This document shows, piece after piece, positions 1 to 6,618 of a stretch of DNA of 10,121 bases; position 1 is the first letter of the stretch; every line of letters begins with the position of its first letter. The stretch lies in assembly GCA_002309395.1 (NCBI GenBank), contig DBWU01000056.1, forward strand, positions 1-10,121, written 5' to 3'. The position numbers and the translations under genes are program-made. Source of the stretch: Oscillospiraceae bacterium UBA1230 (GTDB lineage Bacteria > Bacillota > Clostridia > Oscillospirales > Oscillospiraceae). The notes beneath the pieces are model-generated. The model saw only the letters and a list, made by a program, of their open reading frames with translations. It ran no database searches and was not told the origin of the DNA.

Positions 1-354
1 AACGCCAACAACGCCAAGCATGAGACCGTTGACATCCCCGCTTCCAACATGAAGAAGAGCATCGCTCAGATCCTGCTGGATGAGGGCTATATCAAGGCCT
101 ACCAGATCGTGGAAGACGGCACCCAGGGGATCATCCGCATCACCCTGAAGTACAACGCCGGCAAGGAAAAGGCGATTGCCGGACTGCGCCGCGTGTCCAA
201 GCCCGGTCTGCGTGTGTACGTGGGCGCTGATGAGCTGCCTCGCGTGCTCCGCGGTCTCGGTATTGCGATCGTGTCCACCTCCAAGGGCGTCATGACCGAC
301 AAGGCTGCTCGCGCGGCGCACGTCGGCGGTGAAGTCCTGGCGTTCGTATGGTAA
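1..354 (+). CDS. rpsH: 30S ribosomal protein S8 (5' end outside window)
   Basis: S8 binds the central domain of 16S rRNA early in 30S assembly. The reading frame is open from base 1, and the first 48 bases encode NANNAKHETVDIPASN, the conserved N-terminal stretch of S8 that precedes the internal Met at 49. The start codon and about a dozen residues are therefore missing to the left, and ATG 49 is not the true start. The C-terminal half carries the family hallmarks GLRVYVG, STSKGVMTD and a GGEVLAFVW end. In many bacteria S8 is also the autogenous repressor of its operon; its usual mRNA target would lie upstream of this window, so this cannot be judged here. The TAA stop (352-354) runs directly into GGAGGG, the ribosome binding site of rplF, 14 nt before the next gene. 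Identification is essentially certain. Confidence 0.98.
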   Translation, partial: NANNAKHETVDIPASNMKKSIAQILLDEGYIKAYQIVEDGTQGIIRITLKYNAGKEKAIAGLRRVSKPGLRVYVGADELPRVLRGLGIAIVSTSKGVMTDKAARAAHVGGEVLAFVW

Positions 355-368
355 GGAGGGTTTGAACG

Positions 369-914
369 ATGTCGAGAATTGGTAGAATGCCTGTTACCGT
401 ACCCGCCGGTGTGGAAGTCACCATTGCGGAGAACAACGTCGTTACCGTCAAGGGCCCCAAGGGCACGCTGACCCAGGCGCTCCACCCGGAGATGATCCTG
501 GAGAAGGACGGCGCCGTGATCCACGTTAAGCGCCCCTCTGACGACAAGACCCATTGCGCGCTCCACGGCATGACCCGCGCTCTGCTGCACAACATGGTCG
601 TCGGCGTGAGCCAGGGTTTCCAGAAAGAGCTGGAGATCAACGGCGTGGGTTACCGCGCCGCCAAGGAAGGCAAGAATCTGGTCATGAACCTGGGGTATTC
701 CCACCAGGTCACCGTGCCGGAGATCGACGGCATCAGCATTGACGTGCCGAACCCCAACAAGGTGGTCATTTCCGGCTGCGACAAGCAGAAGGTCGGTCAG
801 TTTGCGGCGGAAGTCCGCGAGAAGCGTCCGCCGGAGCCGTACAAGGGCAAGGGCATCAAGTATGTGGATGAAGTCATCCGCCGCAAGGTCGGTAAGACCG
901 GTGCCAAGAAGTAA
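369..914 (+). CDS. rplF: 50S ribosomal protein L6
   Basis: L6 sits near the GTPase-associated face and the sarcin-ricin loop of 23S rRNA and is needed for late 50S assembly. The 181-aa product begins MSRIGRMPV and contains the KGPKGTL motif of the first domain, the GVGYRA motif of the second, and the C-terminal L6 signature PEPYKGKGIKY around residues 156-166. Its length is normal for the family. The ATG at 369 lies 9 nt after the AAGGAGG that overlaps the rpsH stop. Its own TAA (912-914) is likewise fused to AAGGAGGTG, which serves rplR. An apparent -35/-10 pair over its first codons is discussed among the rejected items. Confidence 0.98.
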   Translation: MSRIGRMPVTVPAGVEVTIAENNVVTVKGPKGTLTQALHPEMILEKDGAVIHVKRPSDDKTHCALHGMTRALLHNMVVGVSQGFQKELEINGVGYRAAKEGKNLVMNLGYSHQVTVPEIDGISIDVPNPNKVVISGCDKQKVGQFAAEVREKRPPEPYKGKGIKYVDEVIRRKVGKTGAKK

Positions 915-928
915 GGAGGTGTGCCGAT

Positions 929-1288
929 ATGATTAAAAGACCTGATACAAACGCTCAGCGTTTGAAGCGCCATAAGAGAGTCCGCGCCAAGGTGTCCGGC
1001 ACTCCCGAGCGTCCCCGTTTGAACGTGTTTCGCAGTGAGAAGAACATCTATGCCCAGGTGATCGACGACGTGGCCGGCAACACGCTGGTGTCCGCGTCCT
1101 CTCTGGACAAGGAGATCGAGGGCAACGGCGGCAACAAGACCGCCGCCCGCGCTGTGGGTAAGCTGGTAGCCGAGCGGTGCAAGGCGAAGGGGATCGACAA
1201 GGTCGTGTTCGACCGCGGCGGTTACCTGTACCACGGCCGCGTAGCGGAGCTGGCGGAAGGCGCCCGTGAGGGCGGCCTGGAATTCTAA
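929..1288 (+). CDS. rplR: 50S ribosomal protein L18
   Basis: L18 binds 5S rRNA and, with L5, anchors it in the central protuberance of the 50S subunit. The 119-aa product has the basic N-terminus (RLKRHKRVRAKVSGT) and the PRLNVFRS strand typical of L18. It also shows the C-terminal FDRGGYLYHGRV signature and ends REGGLEF. Length is as expected for a bacterial L18. The ATG at 929 is preceded by AAGGAGGTG (913-921), a long match to the Firmicutes anti-Shine-Dalgarno. The gene lies 14 nt after rplF and 19 nt before rpsE, and is part of the same transcript. Confidence 0.98.
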   Translation: MIKRPDTNAQRLKRHKRVRAKVSGTPERPRLNVFRSEKNIYAQVIDDVAGNTLVSASSLDKEIEGNGGNKTAARAVGKLVAERCKAKGIDKVVFDRGGYLYHGRVAELAEGAREGGLEF

Positions 1289-1307
1289 GGGAGGAGGACA
1301 ACTGACA

Positions 1308-1808
1308 ATGGCAAGATTTGAAAAAGAACCCAGCGAATTTGTAGAGCGGGTCGTCGCCACGAACCGCGTGTCCAAGACAGTCAAGGGCGGCCGTGTTATG
1401 AAGTTCTCCGCTCTGATGGTGGTAGGCGACGGTAAGGGCAAGGTCGGTTTCGGTCTTGGCAAAGCCGCCGAAGTGCCGGAAGCCATCCGCAAGGGCATTG
1501 AGGACGCTAAGAAGAACATGATCAACATTGCGCTGTCCGGTTCCACCATTCCCCACGAGGTGATCGGTGAAGCCGGCGCGGGCCGCGTGTTGATGAAGCC
1601 CGCCGCTCCCGGTACCGGCGTGATCGCCGGCGGCCCGGTGCGTATCATCATGGAAGCCGCCGGCATCAAGGACATCCGTACCAAGTGCCTGCGTTCCAAC
1701 ACCGCGGTGAACGTGGTTGCCGCCACCTTCGAAGGTCTCAAGGCGCTGCGCACACCGGAAGAGGTCGCCCGTACCCGCGGCAAGTCCGTGGACGAGGTCG
1801 TAGGTTAA
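1308..1808 (+). CDS. rpsE: 30S ribosomal protein S5
   Basis: S5 lies near the mRNA entry side of the 30S subunit, contributes to decoding accuracy, and is the classical site of spectinomycin-resistance changes. The start is the ATG at 1308, behind GGAGGAGG (1290-1297), giving a 166-aa protein beginning MARFEKEP. A longer frame beginning at GTG 1266 would overlap rplR and add non-S5 residues. The N-terminal double-stranded-RNA-binding-like domain shows KTVKGGRVMKFSALMVVGD and GKGKVGFGLGKA (about residues 24-52). The C-terminal domain has the conserved GAGRVLMKPA and AGIKDIRTK segments. Its stop is fused to the next ribosome binding site (TAAGGAGGGG). Confidence 0.98.
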   Translation: MARFEKEPSEFVERVVATNRVSKTVKGGRVMKFSALMVVGDGKGKVGFGLGKAAEVPEAIRKGIEDAKKNMINIALSGSTIPHEVIGEAGAGRVLMKPAAPGTGVIAGGPVRIIMEAAGIKDIRTKCLRSNTAVNVVAATFEGLKALRTPEEVARTRGKSVDEVVG

Positions 1809-1819
1809 GGAGGGGCATC

Positions 1820-2002
1820 ATGGCGAATTTGAACATCAAGCTCGTTAAGAGCCTTAACGGCAGGCTGGATAAGCATATTGCCACTGCCCACTCTCTGGGT
1901 TTGAGAAAGATCGGCGACGCCACCGTGCAGCCCGACAACGACCAGACCCGCGGCAAAATTGCCAAGATCGGTTACCTGCTGCAGGTGACCGAAGAAGAAT
2001 AA
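1820..2002 (+). CDS. rpmD: 50S ribosomal protein L30
   Basis: L30 is a small 50S protein found in most Firmicutes between S5 and L15, which is exactly its place here. The start is the ATG at 1820, 11 nt after the rpsE stop and behind AAGGAGGGG; this gives a 60-aa product (MANLNIKLVKS...), the normal bacterial length. A longer open frame extends upstream but only by overlapping rpsE. The conserved core LGLRKIGD and the motif following it (PDNDQTRGKIAKIGYLL) fit L30. Its TAA stop is followed without a gap by GGAGGTG, the rplO ribosome binding site. Confidence 0.97.
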   Translation: MANLNIKLVKSLNGRLDKHIATAHSLGLRKIGDATVQPDNDQTRGKIAKIGYLLQVTEEE

Positions 2003-2016
2003 GGAGGTGCGAGAGA

Positions 2017-2457
2017 ATGAAACTGCATGAATTATCTCCCGCAGCCGGTTCCACCAAGGAAGCCTACCGCAAGGGTCGCGGCGCCGGTTCCGGCAACGGC
2101 AAGACGGCGGGTCGCGGTCATAAGGGCCAGAAGGCCCGCAGCGGCGGCGGCACCCGTATCGGCTTTGAAGGCGGTCAGATGCCTTTGGCGCGCCGTATCC
2201 CCAAGCGCGGCTTCAACAACATCTTTGCAAAACCTCTGGAGATCATCAACCTGAGCGCCCTCAACAAGTTTGAGGACGGCGAGACCGTCACCGCGGAGGC
2301 TCTGCTTGCCAAGGGGATCCTGAGCAAGTGTGAGTACGGCTACAAAGTTCTTGCAAACGGCAGCGTGAGCAAGAAGGTGACCGTACAAGCGAATGCTTTT
2401 TCCCAGGCTGCTAAGGAAGCGATCGAGGCGGCCGGTGGAAAGGCAGAGGTGATTTGA
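2017..2457 (+). CDS. rplO: 50S ribosomal protein L15
   Basis: L15 is a late-assembling 50S protein with a long, basic, extended N-terminus that threads into 23S rRNA. The 146-aa product begins MKLHELSPAAGS and has the Gly/Lys/Arg-rich stretch of about residues 18-45 (RKGRGAGSGNGKTAGRGHKG), then GFEGGQMPL and RRIPKRGFNN. The globular C-terminal part contains the expected INLSALNKF segment. The TGA stop at 2455-2457 is separated from the secY GTG by a single base, and secY's ribosome binding site lies within the last codons of rplO. Translation of secY is therefore probably coupled to that of rplO. Confidence 0.98.
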   Translation: MKLHELSPAAGSTKEAYRKGRGAGSGNGKTAGRGHKGQKARSGGGTRIGFEGGQMPLARRIPKRGFNNIFAKPLEIINLSALNKFEDGETVTAEALLAKGILSKCEYGYKVLANGSVSKKVTVQANAFSQAAKEAIEAAGGKAEVI

Positions 2458-2458
2458 C

Positions 2459-3742
2459 GTGATCCAAACGATTCGCAAGGCATGGGGGATCCCTGAGCTT
2501 CGCAAGAAGATCGTCTTTACCGCGCTGATTCTGCTGATCTTCCGTATCGGCAACGCCATTCCCACGCCGTACGTGGACACGGCGCTGCTGAACAACTACA
2601 TTGATCAGCTCAGCACCACGGTATTGGGGCTCTACAACGTGATGTCCGGCGGTGCGTTTGCCAACGCCACCATCTTTGCGCTGGGCGTACAGCCGTACAT
2701 CAACAGCTCCATCATCATCCAGCTCCTCACCATCGCCATTCCCGCCCTGGAGCGTCTGGCGCGGGACGGCGGCGAAGAGGGCAAGAAGAAGATCCAGTCC
2801 ATCACCCGGTATGCCACCATTGCCATCGCCATTCTGCAGGGCTGGGGCTACTACATGATGATGAAGAACTACGGCATCCTCACCGTTTCCAACTTCTGGG
2901 CGGCGCTGGTGATCATCGTATCCTTCATCGCAGGCAGTGCCTTCGTTATGTGGATGGGCGAACAGATCACCGAGTTCGGTATCGGCAACGGTATCTCCAT
3001 GATCCTGTTTGCCGGCATTTTGAGCCGCGTGCCCACCATGGTGGGTCAGATGATCTCCGGCCTGCGCGCCGGGACGCTGGCATGGTGGATGGCGGCGCTG
3101 GTGATCGTCGGTATGCTGGCGCTGATCGTGCTGATCACCTGGGTCAACGGCGCGGAGCGCCGCATCCCGGTGCAGTACGCCAAGCGGCAGGTGGGTCGGA
3201 AGATGTACGGCGGTCAATCATCGACGCTTCCCATGAAGGTGAATATGTCCGGCGTTCTGCCCATCATCTTTGCCCAGTCCATCGCCATGCTGCCCGCCAC
3301 CATCGGCGCGTTCTTCAAAACGCCGTCGGAGGGTACCTTCTGGTACGGGCTGCTGCAGGCGATCGACAGCAAGTCGGTGCCCTACATGCTGGTCTATTTC
3401 CTCATGATCATCGGCTTCAGCTATTTCTACTCCACCATCCAGTTCAACCCGGTGGAGATCTCCAACAACCTCAAGAAGAACGGCGGCTTCATTCCCGGTT
3501 TCCGTCCGGGCAAGCCCACCGCCGACTTCATCCGCAAGGTGCTCAATAAGATCACCCTCTTCGGCGCGGTGTATCTGGGTATCGTGGCGATTTTGCCGCT
3601 GATCATCGGCAGGATCGTGGATAACGCCGGCCTCGCCATCGGCGGTACGTCCGTCATCATCGTGGTAGGCGTGGCGCTGGAAACGGTGCAGGCGCTGGAA
3701 TCCCAGATGCTGATGCGTCAGTACAAGGGTTTCCTTGAGTAA
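2459..3742 (+). CDS. secY: Preprotein translocase channel subunit SecY
   Basis: SecY forms the protein-conducting channel of the SecYEG translocon in the cytoplasmic membrane, working with SecA and with ribosomes. The start is GTG (2459), one base after rplO, with AGAGGTGA (2445-2452) as ribosome binding site inside rplO. The 427-aa product has the usual ten-helix hydrophobic pattern and a normal length. Recognisable landmarks are FGIGNGIS (173-180), the basic cytoplasmic loop AERRIPVQYAKR (232-243), which carries the SecA/ribosome-binding region, the loop with NPVEISNNLKKNGGFIPG (330-347), and GGTSVIIVVGVALETV (395-410) near the C-terminus. adk follows after 10 nt, its ribosome binding site AGAGGTG touching the secY TAA. 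Confidence 0.98.
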   Translation: MIQTIRKAWGIPELRKKIVFTALILLIFRIGNAIPTPYVDTALLNNYIDQLSTTVLGLYNVMSGGAFANATIFALGVQPYINSSIIIQLLTIAIPALERLARDGGEEGKKKIQSITRYATIAIAILQGWGYYMMMKNYGILTVSNFWAALVIIVSFIAGSAFVMWMGEQITEFGIGNGISMILFAGILSRVPTMVGQMISGLRAGTLAWWMAALVIVGMLALIVLITWVNGAERRIPVQYAKRQVGRKMYGGQSSTLPMKVNMSGVLPIIFAQSIAMLPATIGAFFKTPSEGTFWYGLLQAIDSKSVPYMLVYFLMIIGFSYFYSTIQFNPVEISNNLKKNGGFIPGFRPGKPTADFIRKVLNKITLFGAVYLGIVAILPLIIGRIVDNAGLAIGGTSVIIVVGVALETVQALESQMLMRQYKGFLE

Positions 3743-3752
3743 GAGGTGCCGC

Positions 3753-4391
3753 ATGAAACTGATCCTTTTAGGCGCCCCCGGCGCCGGCAAGGGAACGCAG
3801 GCGGAGATCCTGAAGAAGGAGCTGGGTATCCCCACGATCTCAACGGGAAATATCCTGCGCGCGGCGATCAAGAACGGCACGCCGGTGGGTCTGCAAGCCA
3901 AAGCGTACATGGACGCCGGGCATCTGGTGCCGGATGACGTCATCATCGGCGTGATCCGGGAACGGCTTGAGCAAGGCGACTGTGCCGCCGGCTATATTCT
4001 CGACGGTGTGCCCCGCACCATCGCCCAGGCTGAGGCGCTGGAGGCGGCAGGGATCAGATTTGACGCGGTGGTCGCCATTGAGATCCCGGACGAGAAGATC
4101 GTCCGGCGGATGAGCGGCCGTCGCGTATGCGAAAGCTGCGGTGCCAGCTATCACGTCGTCCACGTTCCCTCCAAGGTCGAGGGCGTATGTGACACCTGCG
4201 GCGGCGCGCTGGTACAGCGCAAAGATGATACACCGGAAACGGTTCTGGACCGTTTGGCGGTCTATCATAAAGAGACAGAACCTCTCAAGGGTTTCTACGA
4301 GGCCCGCGGGATTCTGAAAACTGTGTCGGATCGCGGCCAGGTGGCGGCGACCACGCAGGCGATCCTCGCAGCGCTGGAGGGCAGTGTATGA
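3753..4391 (+). CDS. adk: Adenylate kinase (zinc-type long LID)
   Basis: Catalyses ATP + AMP = 2 ADP in the cytoplasm. The start is the ATG at 3753 with AGAGGTG six nt upstream; a TTG at 3735 in the same frame would overlap secY. The 212-aa product has the P-loop GAPGAGKGT (7-15), the AMP-side STGNILR (30-36) and LDGVPRT (83-89). A LID carries four cysteines, Cys126/Cys129 and Cys146/Cys149, the structural zinc site common in Gram-positive enzymes. The LID end RKDDTPETVLDRL includes the expected arginines. By direct alignment with E. coli numbering, the usual Asp33 is Asn and the usual Phe86 is Val, two substitutions in AMP-side motifs. map starts inside its stop codon (ATGA overlap). Confidence 0.98.
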   Translation: MKLILLGAPGAGKGTQAEILKKELGIPTISTGNILRAAIKNGTPVGLQAKAYMDAGHLVPDDVIIGVIRERLEQGDCAAGYILDGVPRTIAQAEALEAAGIRFDAVVAIEIPDEKIVRRMSGRRVCESCGASYHVVHVPSKVEGVCDTCGGALVQRKDDTPETVLDRLAVYHKETEPLKGFYEARGILKTVSDRGQVAATTQAILAALEGSV

Positions 4392-5149
4392 TCACGCTGA
4401 AATCCAGCCGCGAGATCGAATGGATGCGCCGGGCCGGTAAAATTACCGCGGCTGCCCGTGCTGTGGCACGGGAAATGGTAAGACCCGGCGTAACAACCCA
4501 TCAAATTGATGAAGCAGTGTTTCACTTCATCCAGTCACAGGGCGCCACTCCGTCCTTCCTGCACTACAACGGCTATCCTGCCAGCGTGTGCGTCAGCGTG
4601 AACGATGAGATCATCCACGGCATTCCCGGCAAACGGGTCCTGCGCGAGGGTGACGTCGTCAGCGTAGACGTAGGGGCCTACATCGGCGGTTACCACGGCG
4701 ATTGCGCCGGGACCTATCCCTGCGGGGAGGTATCCGATGAGGCGATGCGTCTGATCCGCGTGACGCAGCAAAGCTTCTTTGAAGGCATCAAATATGCCAG
4801 AGAAGGCGGCAGGATCGGGGATATTTCCCACGCGGTGCAGAGTTACGTGGAGTCGCAGGGTTTCAGCATCGTGCGCGAGTACGTCGGACACGGCATCGGT
4901 CAACGGATGCATGAGGACCCGGAGGTGCCCAATTACGGTGAGGCCGGTCATGGACGCCGTCTTCTGCGTGGCATGACCATTGCCGTGGAACCGATGGTGA
5001 ACGCCGGCAGCGCGTCGATCATCCAGATGAGCGACGGCTGGACGGTAAAAACGGCGGACGGGAAGTGTTCCGCCCACTATGAAAACACCATTTTGATCAC
5101 GGCAGGTGAGCCGGAGATCCTGACGGATCCCGAGAAATCGTTGGTGTGA
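4388..5149 (+). CDS. map: Type I methionine aminopeptidase
   Basis: Removes the initiator methionine from nascent proteins after deformylation. The 253-aa product starts at ATG 4388, overlapping the adk stop by four bases, with GGAGG just upstream inside adk. The two-metal active site is complete. Asp94, Asp105, His168 (in YVGHGIG), Glu201 (in AVEPM) and Glu232 (in SAHYENT) are the metal ligands, and His77 (in IIHGIP) is the catalytic histidine. There is no N-terminal extension, so this is the short type Ia form. It lies in the common Firmicutes adk-map-infA context, where demand for N-terminal processing tracks ribosome synthesis. Confidence 0.98.
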   Translation: MITLKSSREIEWMRRAGKITAAARAVAREMVRPGVTTHQIDEAVFHFIQSQGATPSFLHYNGYPASVCVSVNDEIIHGIPGKRVLREGDVVSVDVGAYIGGYHGDCAGTYPCGEVSDEAMRLIRVTQQSFFEGIKYAREGGRIGDISHAVQSYVESQGFSIVREYVGHGIGQRMHEDPEVPNYGEAGHGRRLLRGMTIAVEPMVNAGSASIIQMSDGWTVKTADGKCSAHYENTILITAGEPEILTDPEKSLV

Positions 5150-5151
5150 GT

Positions 5152-5436
5152 ATGGACATTGCCAAATCAGACATCGTAAGAGCCGTTGCCGGCAGAGATC
5201 AGGGCAGCCTGTTCTTTGTCCTTGCCACGGAGGGTGACTTCCTGGTATTGGCGGACGGCAAGAAGCGGCGGATCGAATCGCCCAAGCGCAAGCGGCGCAA
5301 ACACGCGGTTTTTGTAGCTCACGGCGAGGGCGCCATCGCCCGTAAGATCCAAAGCGACGAAAAAGTCACCAACAGCGAGCTTCGCAAAGCCATTGCTGCC
5401 ATCGGCAGCGGTAATCAAGACCAGGAGGGATCGTAA
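5152..5436 (+). CDS. KOW-domain RNA-binding-like protein (L14e/COG2163 type)
   Basis: A 94-aa basic protein with a KOW-type fold at about residues 7-50: IVRAVAGRDQGSLFFV followed by a strand region and a very basic patch (KKRRIESPKRKRRKH). The family resembles eukaryotic/archaeal ribosomal L14e/L6e proteins and recurs in clostridia between map and infA; its exact role there is not established, and a ribosome- or rRNA-associated role is inference. I chose ATG 5152 because relatives that I recall start MD. An in-frame GTG at 5146, overlapping the map stop, would add two residues. No good Shine-Dalgarno is visible for either start, so translation probably depends on coupling to map, which ends 2 nt earlier. 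infA starts 1 nt after its stop. Confidence 0.88.
   Translation: MDIAKSDIVRAVAGRDQGSLFFVLATEGDFLVLADGKKRRIESPKRKRRKHAVFVAHGEGAIARKIQSDEKVTNSELRKAIAAIGSGNQDQEGS
5423..5428 (+). promoter_or_regulatory. Ribosome binding site fixing the TTG start of infA
   Basis: AGGAGG lies inside the last codons of the KOW gene, with a 9-nt gap to the TTG at 5438. The first in-frame ATG (5453) would be 24 nt away, too far for this site. This spacing, together with the 72-aa length it gives, decides the infA start. Confidence 0.85.
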
Positions 5437-5437
5437 C

Positions 5438-5656
5438 TTGGCAAAATCCGATATGATCGAAGTGGAAGGCGTGGTCGTAGAATCACTGCCCAACACCACA
5501 TTCCAGGTAGACATTGGAAATGGACACACGATATTAGCGCATATTTCCGGAAAGCTCAGAATGAATTTCATCAGGATTCTGCCGGGTGACAAGGTGACCG
5601 TGGAAATGTCGCCCTACGATCTGACCCGTGGTCGGATCACCTGGCGCAGTAAGTAG
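5438..5656 (+). CDS. infA: Translation initiation factor IF-1
   Basis: IF-1 is an S1/OB-fold protein that occupies the ribosomal A site during initiation and supports IF-2 and IF-3. Starting at TTG 5438 gives exactly 72 residues, the standard bacterial length, beginning MAKSDMIEVEG as expected for the family. Starting at ATG 5453 would remove the conserved first residues. Family hallmarks are NGHTILAHISGKLRMNFIRILPGD and the C-terminal SPYDLTRGRITWR. The start is 1 nt after the KOW gene stop. The TAG stop overlaps the AGGAGG that serves rpmJ. A TTG start on such a highly expressed small gene suggests initiation strength is tuned down or set by coupling; that is inference. Confidence 0.96.
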   Translation: MAKSDMIEVEGVVVESLPNTTFQVDIGNGHTILAHISGKLRMNFIRILPGDKVTVEMSPYDLTRGRITWRSK

Positions 5657-5668
5657 GAGGTACAAAAC

Positions 5669-5782
5669 ATGAAAGTTAGACCGTCCGTGAAGCCCATGTG
5701 CGAGAAATGCAAGATCATTCGCCGCAAAGGCCGTGTAATGGTGATTTGCGAGAATCCGAAGCATAAGCAGAGACAGGGCTAA
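5669..5782 (+). CDS. rpmJ: 50S ribosomal protein L36
   Basis: L36 is the smallest 50S protein. It is a zinc-ribbon protein that stabilises 23S rRNA near the peptidyl-transferase side. This 37-aa gene reads MKVRPSVKPMCEKCKIIRRK and ends with a GRVMVICENPKHKQRQG segment. It carries the complete zinc ligand set Cys11, Cys14, Cys27 and His32, so it is the zinc-containing form, not the zinc-free paralogue made under zinc limitation. ATG 5669 follows AGGAGG (5655-5660) by 8 nt. It sits between infA and rpsM, its standard location. Confidence 0.98.
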   Translation: MKVRPSVKPMCEKCKIIRRKGRVMVICENPKHKQRQG

Positions 5783-5808
5783 GTAGAAAGTGGAGGTGCT
5801 TTAAAAGT

Positions 5809-6174
5809 ATGGCACGTATTGCCGGTATTGACCTGCCCAAGGATAAGCGAATCGAAATCGGTTTGACTTATATCTACGGTATTGGCAGAAAGACCGCCCA
5901 GGACATCCTGGCGAAGACAGGCATTAACCCCGACACCCGCGTAAAGGATCTGACCGAGAGCGACGAGGCCAAGCTCCGTGAGGCGGTAGACGGTTATGTG
6001 GTGGAAGGCGATCTTCGCCGTCAGGTAGCGCTGGATATCAAGCGTCTGACGGAGATCGGCTGCTATCGCGGCACCCGTCATCGTCGCGGACTGCCCGTGC
6101 GCGGTCAGCGCAGCAAGACCAACGCACGCACCCGCAAGGGTCCCAAGAAGACCATTGCCAATAAGAAGAAGTAA
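5809..6174 (+). CDS. rpsM: 30S ribosomal protein S13
   Basis: S13 lies in the 30S head, contacts P-site tRNA and forms inter-subunit bridges. The 121-aa product begins MARIAGIDLPKDKRIEIGLTYIYGIG, with the helix-hairpin-type GIGRKTAQDIL, the central RLTEIGCYRGTRHRRGLPVRGQ signature and the basic tail GPKKTIANKKK. GGAGGT (5792-5797) precedes ATG 5809 by about 11 nt. The 26-nt gap after rpmJ marks the classical spc/alpha operon junction; I see no promoter or terminator there, so transcription probably continues through. The stop codon is fused to AAGGAGGG for rpsK. Confidence 0.98.
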   Translation: MARIAGIDLPKDKRIEIGLTYIYGIGRKTAQDILAKTGINPDTRVKDLTESDEAKLREAVDGYVVEGDLRRQVALDIKRLTEIGCYRGTRHRRGLPVRGQRSKTNARTRKGPKKTIANKKK

Positions 6175-6191
6175 GGAGGGAAGAATCGACT

Positions 6192-6593
6192 ATGGCTACT
6201 GTGAAAAGCGGTAAGAAAGTAGTTCGCCGCCGCCGTGAAAAGAAAAACGTTGAAAAGGGACAGGTTCATATCCGTTCTTCCTTCAACAACACCATGGTGA
6301 CCGTTACTGACGCGCAGGGCAACGCACTGTCTTGGGCGTCCTCCGGCGGTCTGGGCTTCCGCGGAAGCAAGAAATCCACTCCCTTTGCCGCACAGAGCGC
6401 CGCTGAAACCGCCGCCAAAGCGGCGATGGAATACGGGCTGAAGACCGTTGAGGTCTTCGTAAAGGGTCCCGGCCAGGGTCGTGAGGCTGCCATTCGCGCC
6501 TTGCAGGCGGTGGGTCTGGAAGTGACCATGATCAAGGACGTCACGCCCATTCCCCACAACGGCTGCCGCCCCCCGAAGCGCCGCCGCGTGTAA
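6192..6593 (+). CDS. rpsK: 30S ribosomal protein S11
   Basis: S11 is on the 30S platform next to the mRNA 3' side and the Shine-Dalgarno helix. The 133-aa product starts ATVKSGKKVVRRRREKKN after Met, a basic tail. The core has HIRSSFNNTMVTVTD, WASSGGLGFRGSKKSTPFAAQ, VFVKGPGQGREAAIRAL and the C-terminal VTPIPHNGCRPPKRRRV, all diagnostic of S11. Length is normal. The start is 17 nt after rpsM, using the AAGGAGGG that overlaps the rpsM stop. Confidence 0.98.
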   Translation: MATVKSGKKVVRRRREKKNVEKGQVHIRSSFNNTMVTVTDAQGNALSWASSGGLGFRGSKKSTPFAAQSAAETAAKAAMEYGLKTVEVFVKGPGQGREAAIRALQAVGLEVTMIKDVTPIPHNGCRPPKRRRV

Positions 6594-6618
6594 GTTGAAG
6601 AAGGAGGAAGTATAGAGT

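Noticed and set aside
362..388. Promoter-like TTGAAC and TGG-TAGAAT over the start of rplF
   Set aside because: The spacing is 15 nt, and the -10-like bases simply encode the conserved residues IGRM of L6. An internal promoter 10 nt into the operon's second visible gene is unlikely without transcript data.
1266..1307. Longer rpsE frame starting at GTG 1266
   Set aside because: It would overlap the end of rplR and add 14 residues not found in S5. The GGAGGAGG at 1290-1297 fits the ATG at 1308.
797..1783. 328-residue open frame on the - strand opposite rplF, rplR and rpsE
   Set aside because: It lies wholly antisense to three unmistakable ribosomal protein genes and resembles no protein; long antisense frames are expected in GC-rich coding DNA. 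The same applies to the - strand frames opposite secY at 2411-3217 and 3218-3946.
3735..3752. Longer adk frame starting at TTG 3735
   Set aside because: It overlaps the end of secY. Adenylate kinases start at MKLILLGAPG, which matches ATG 3753 with its own ribosome binding site.
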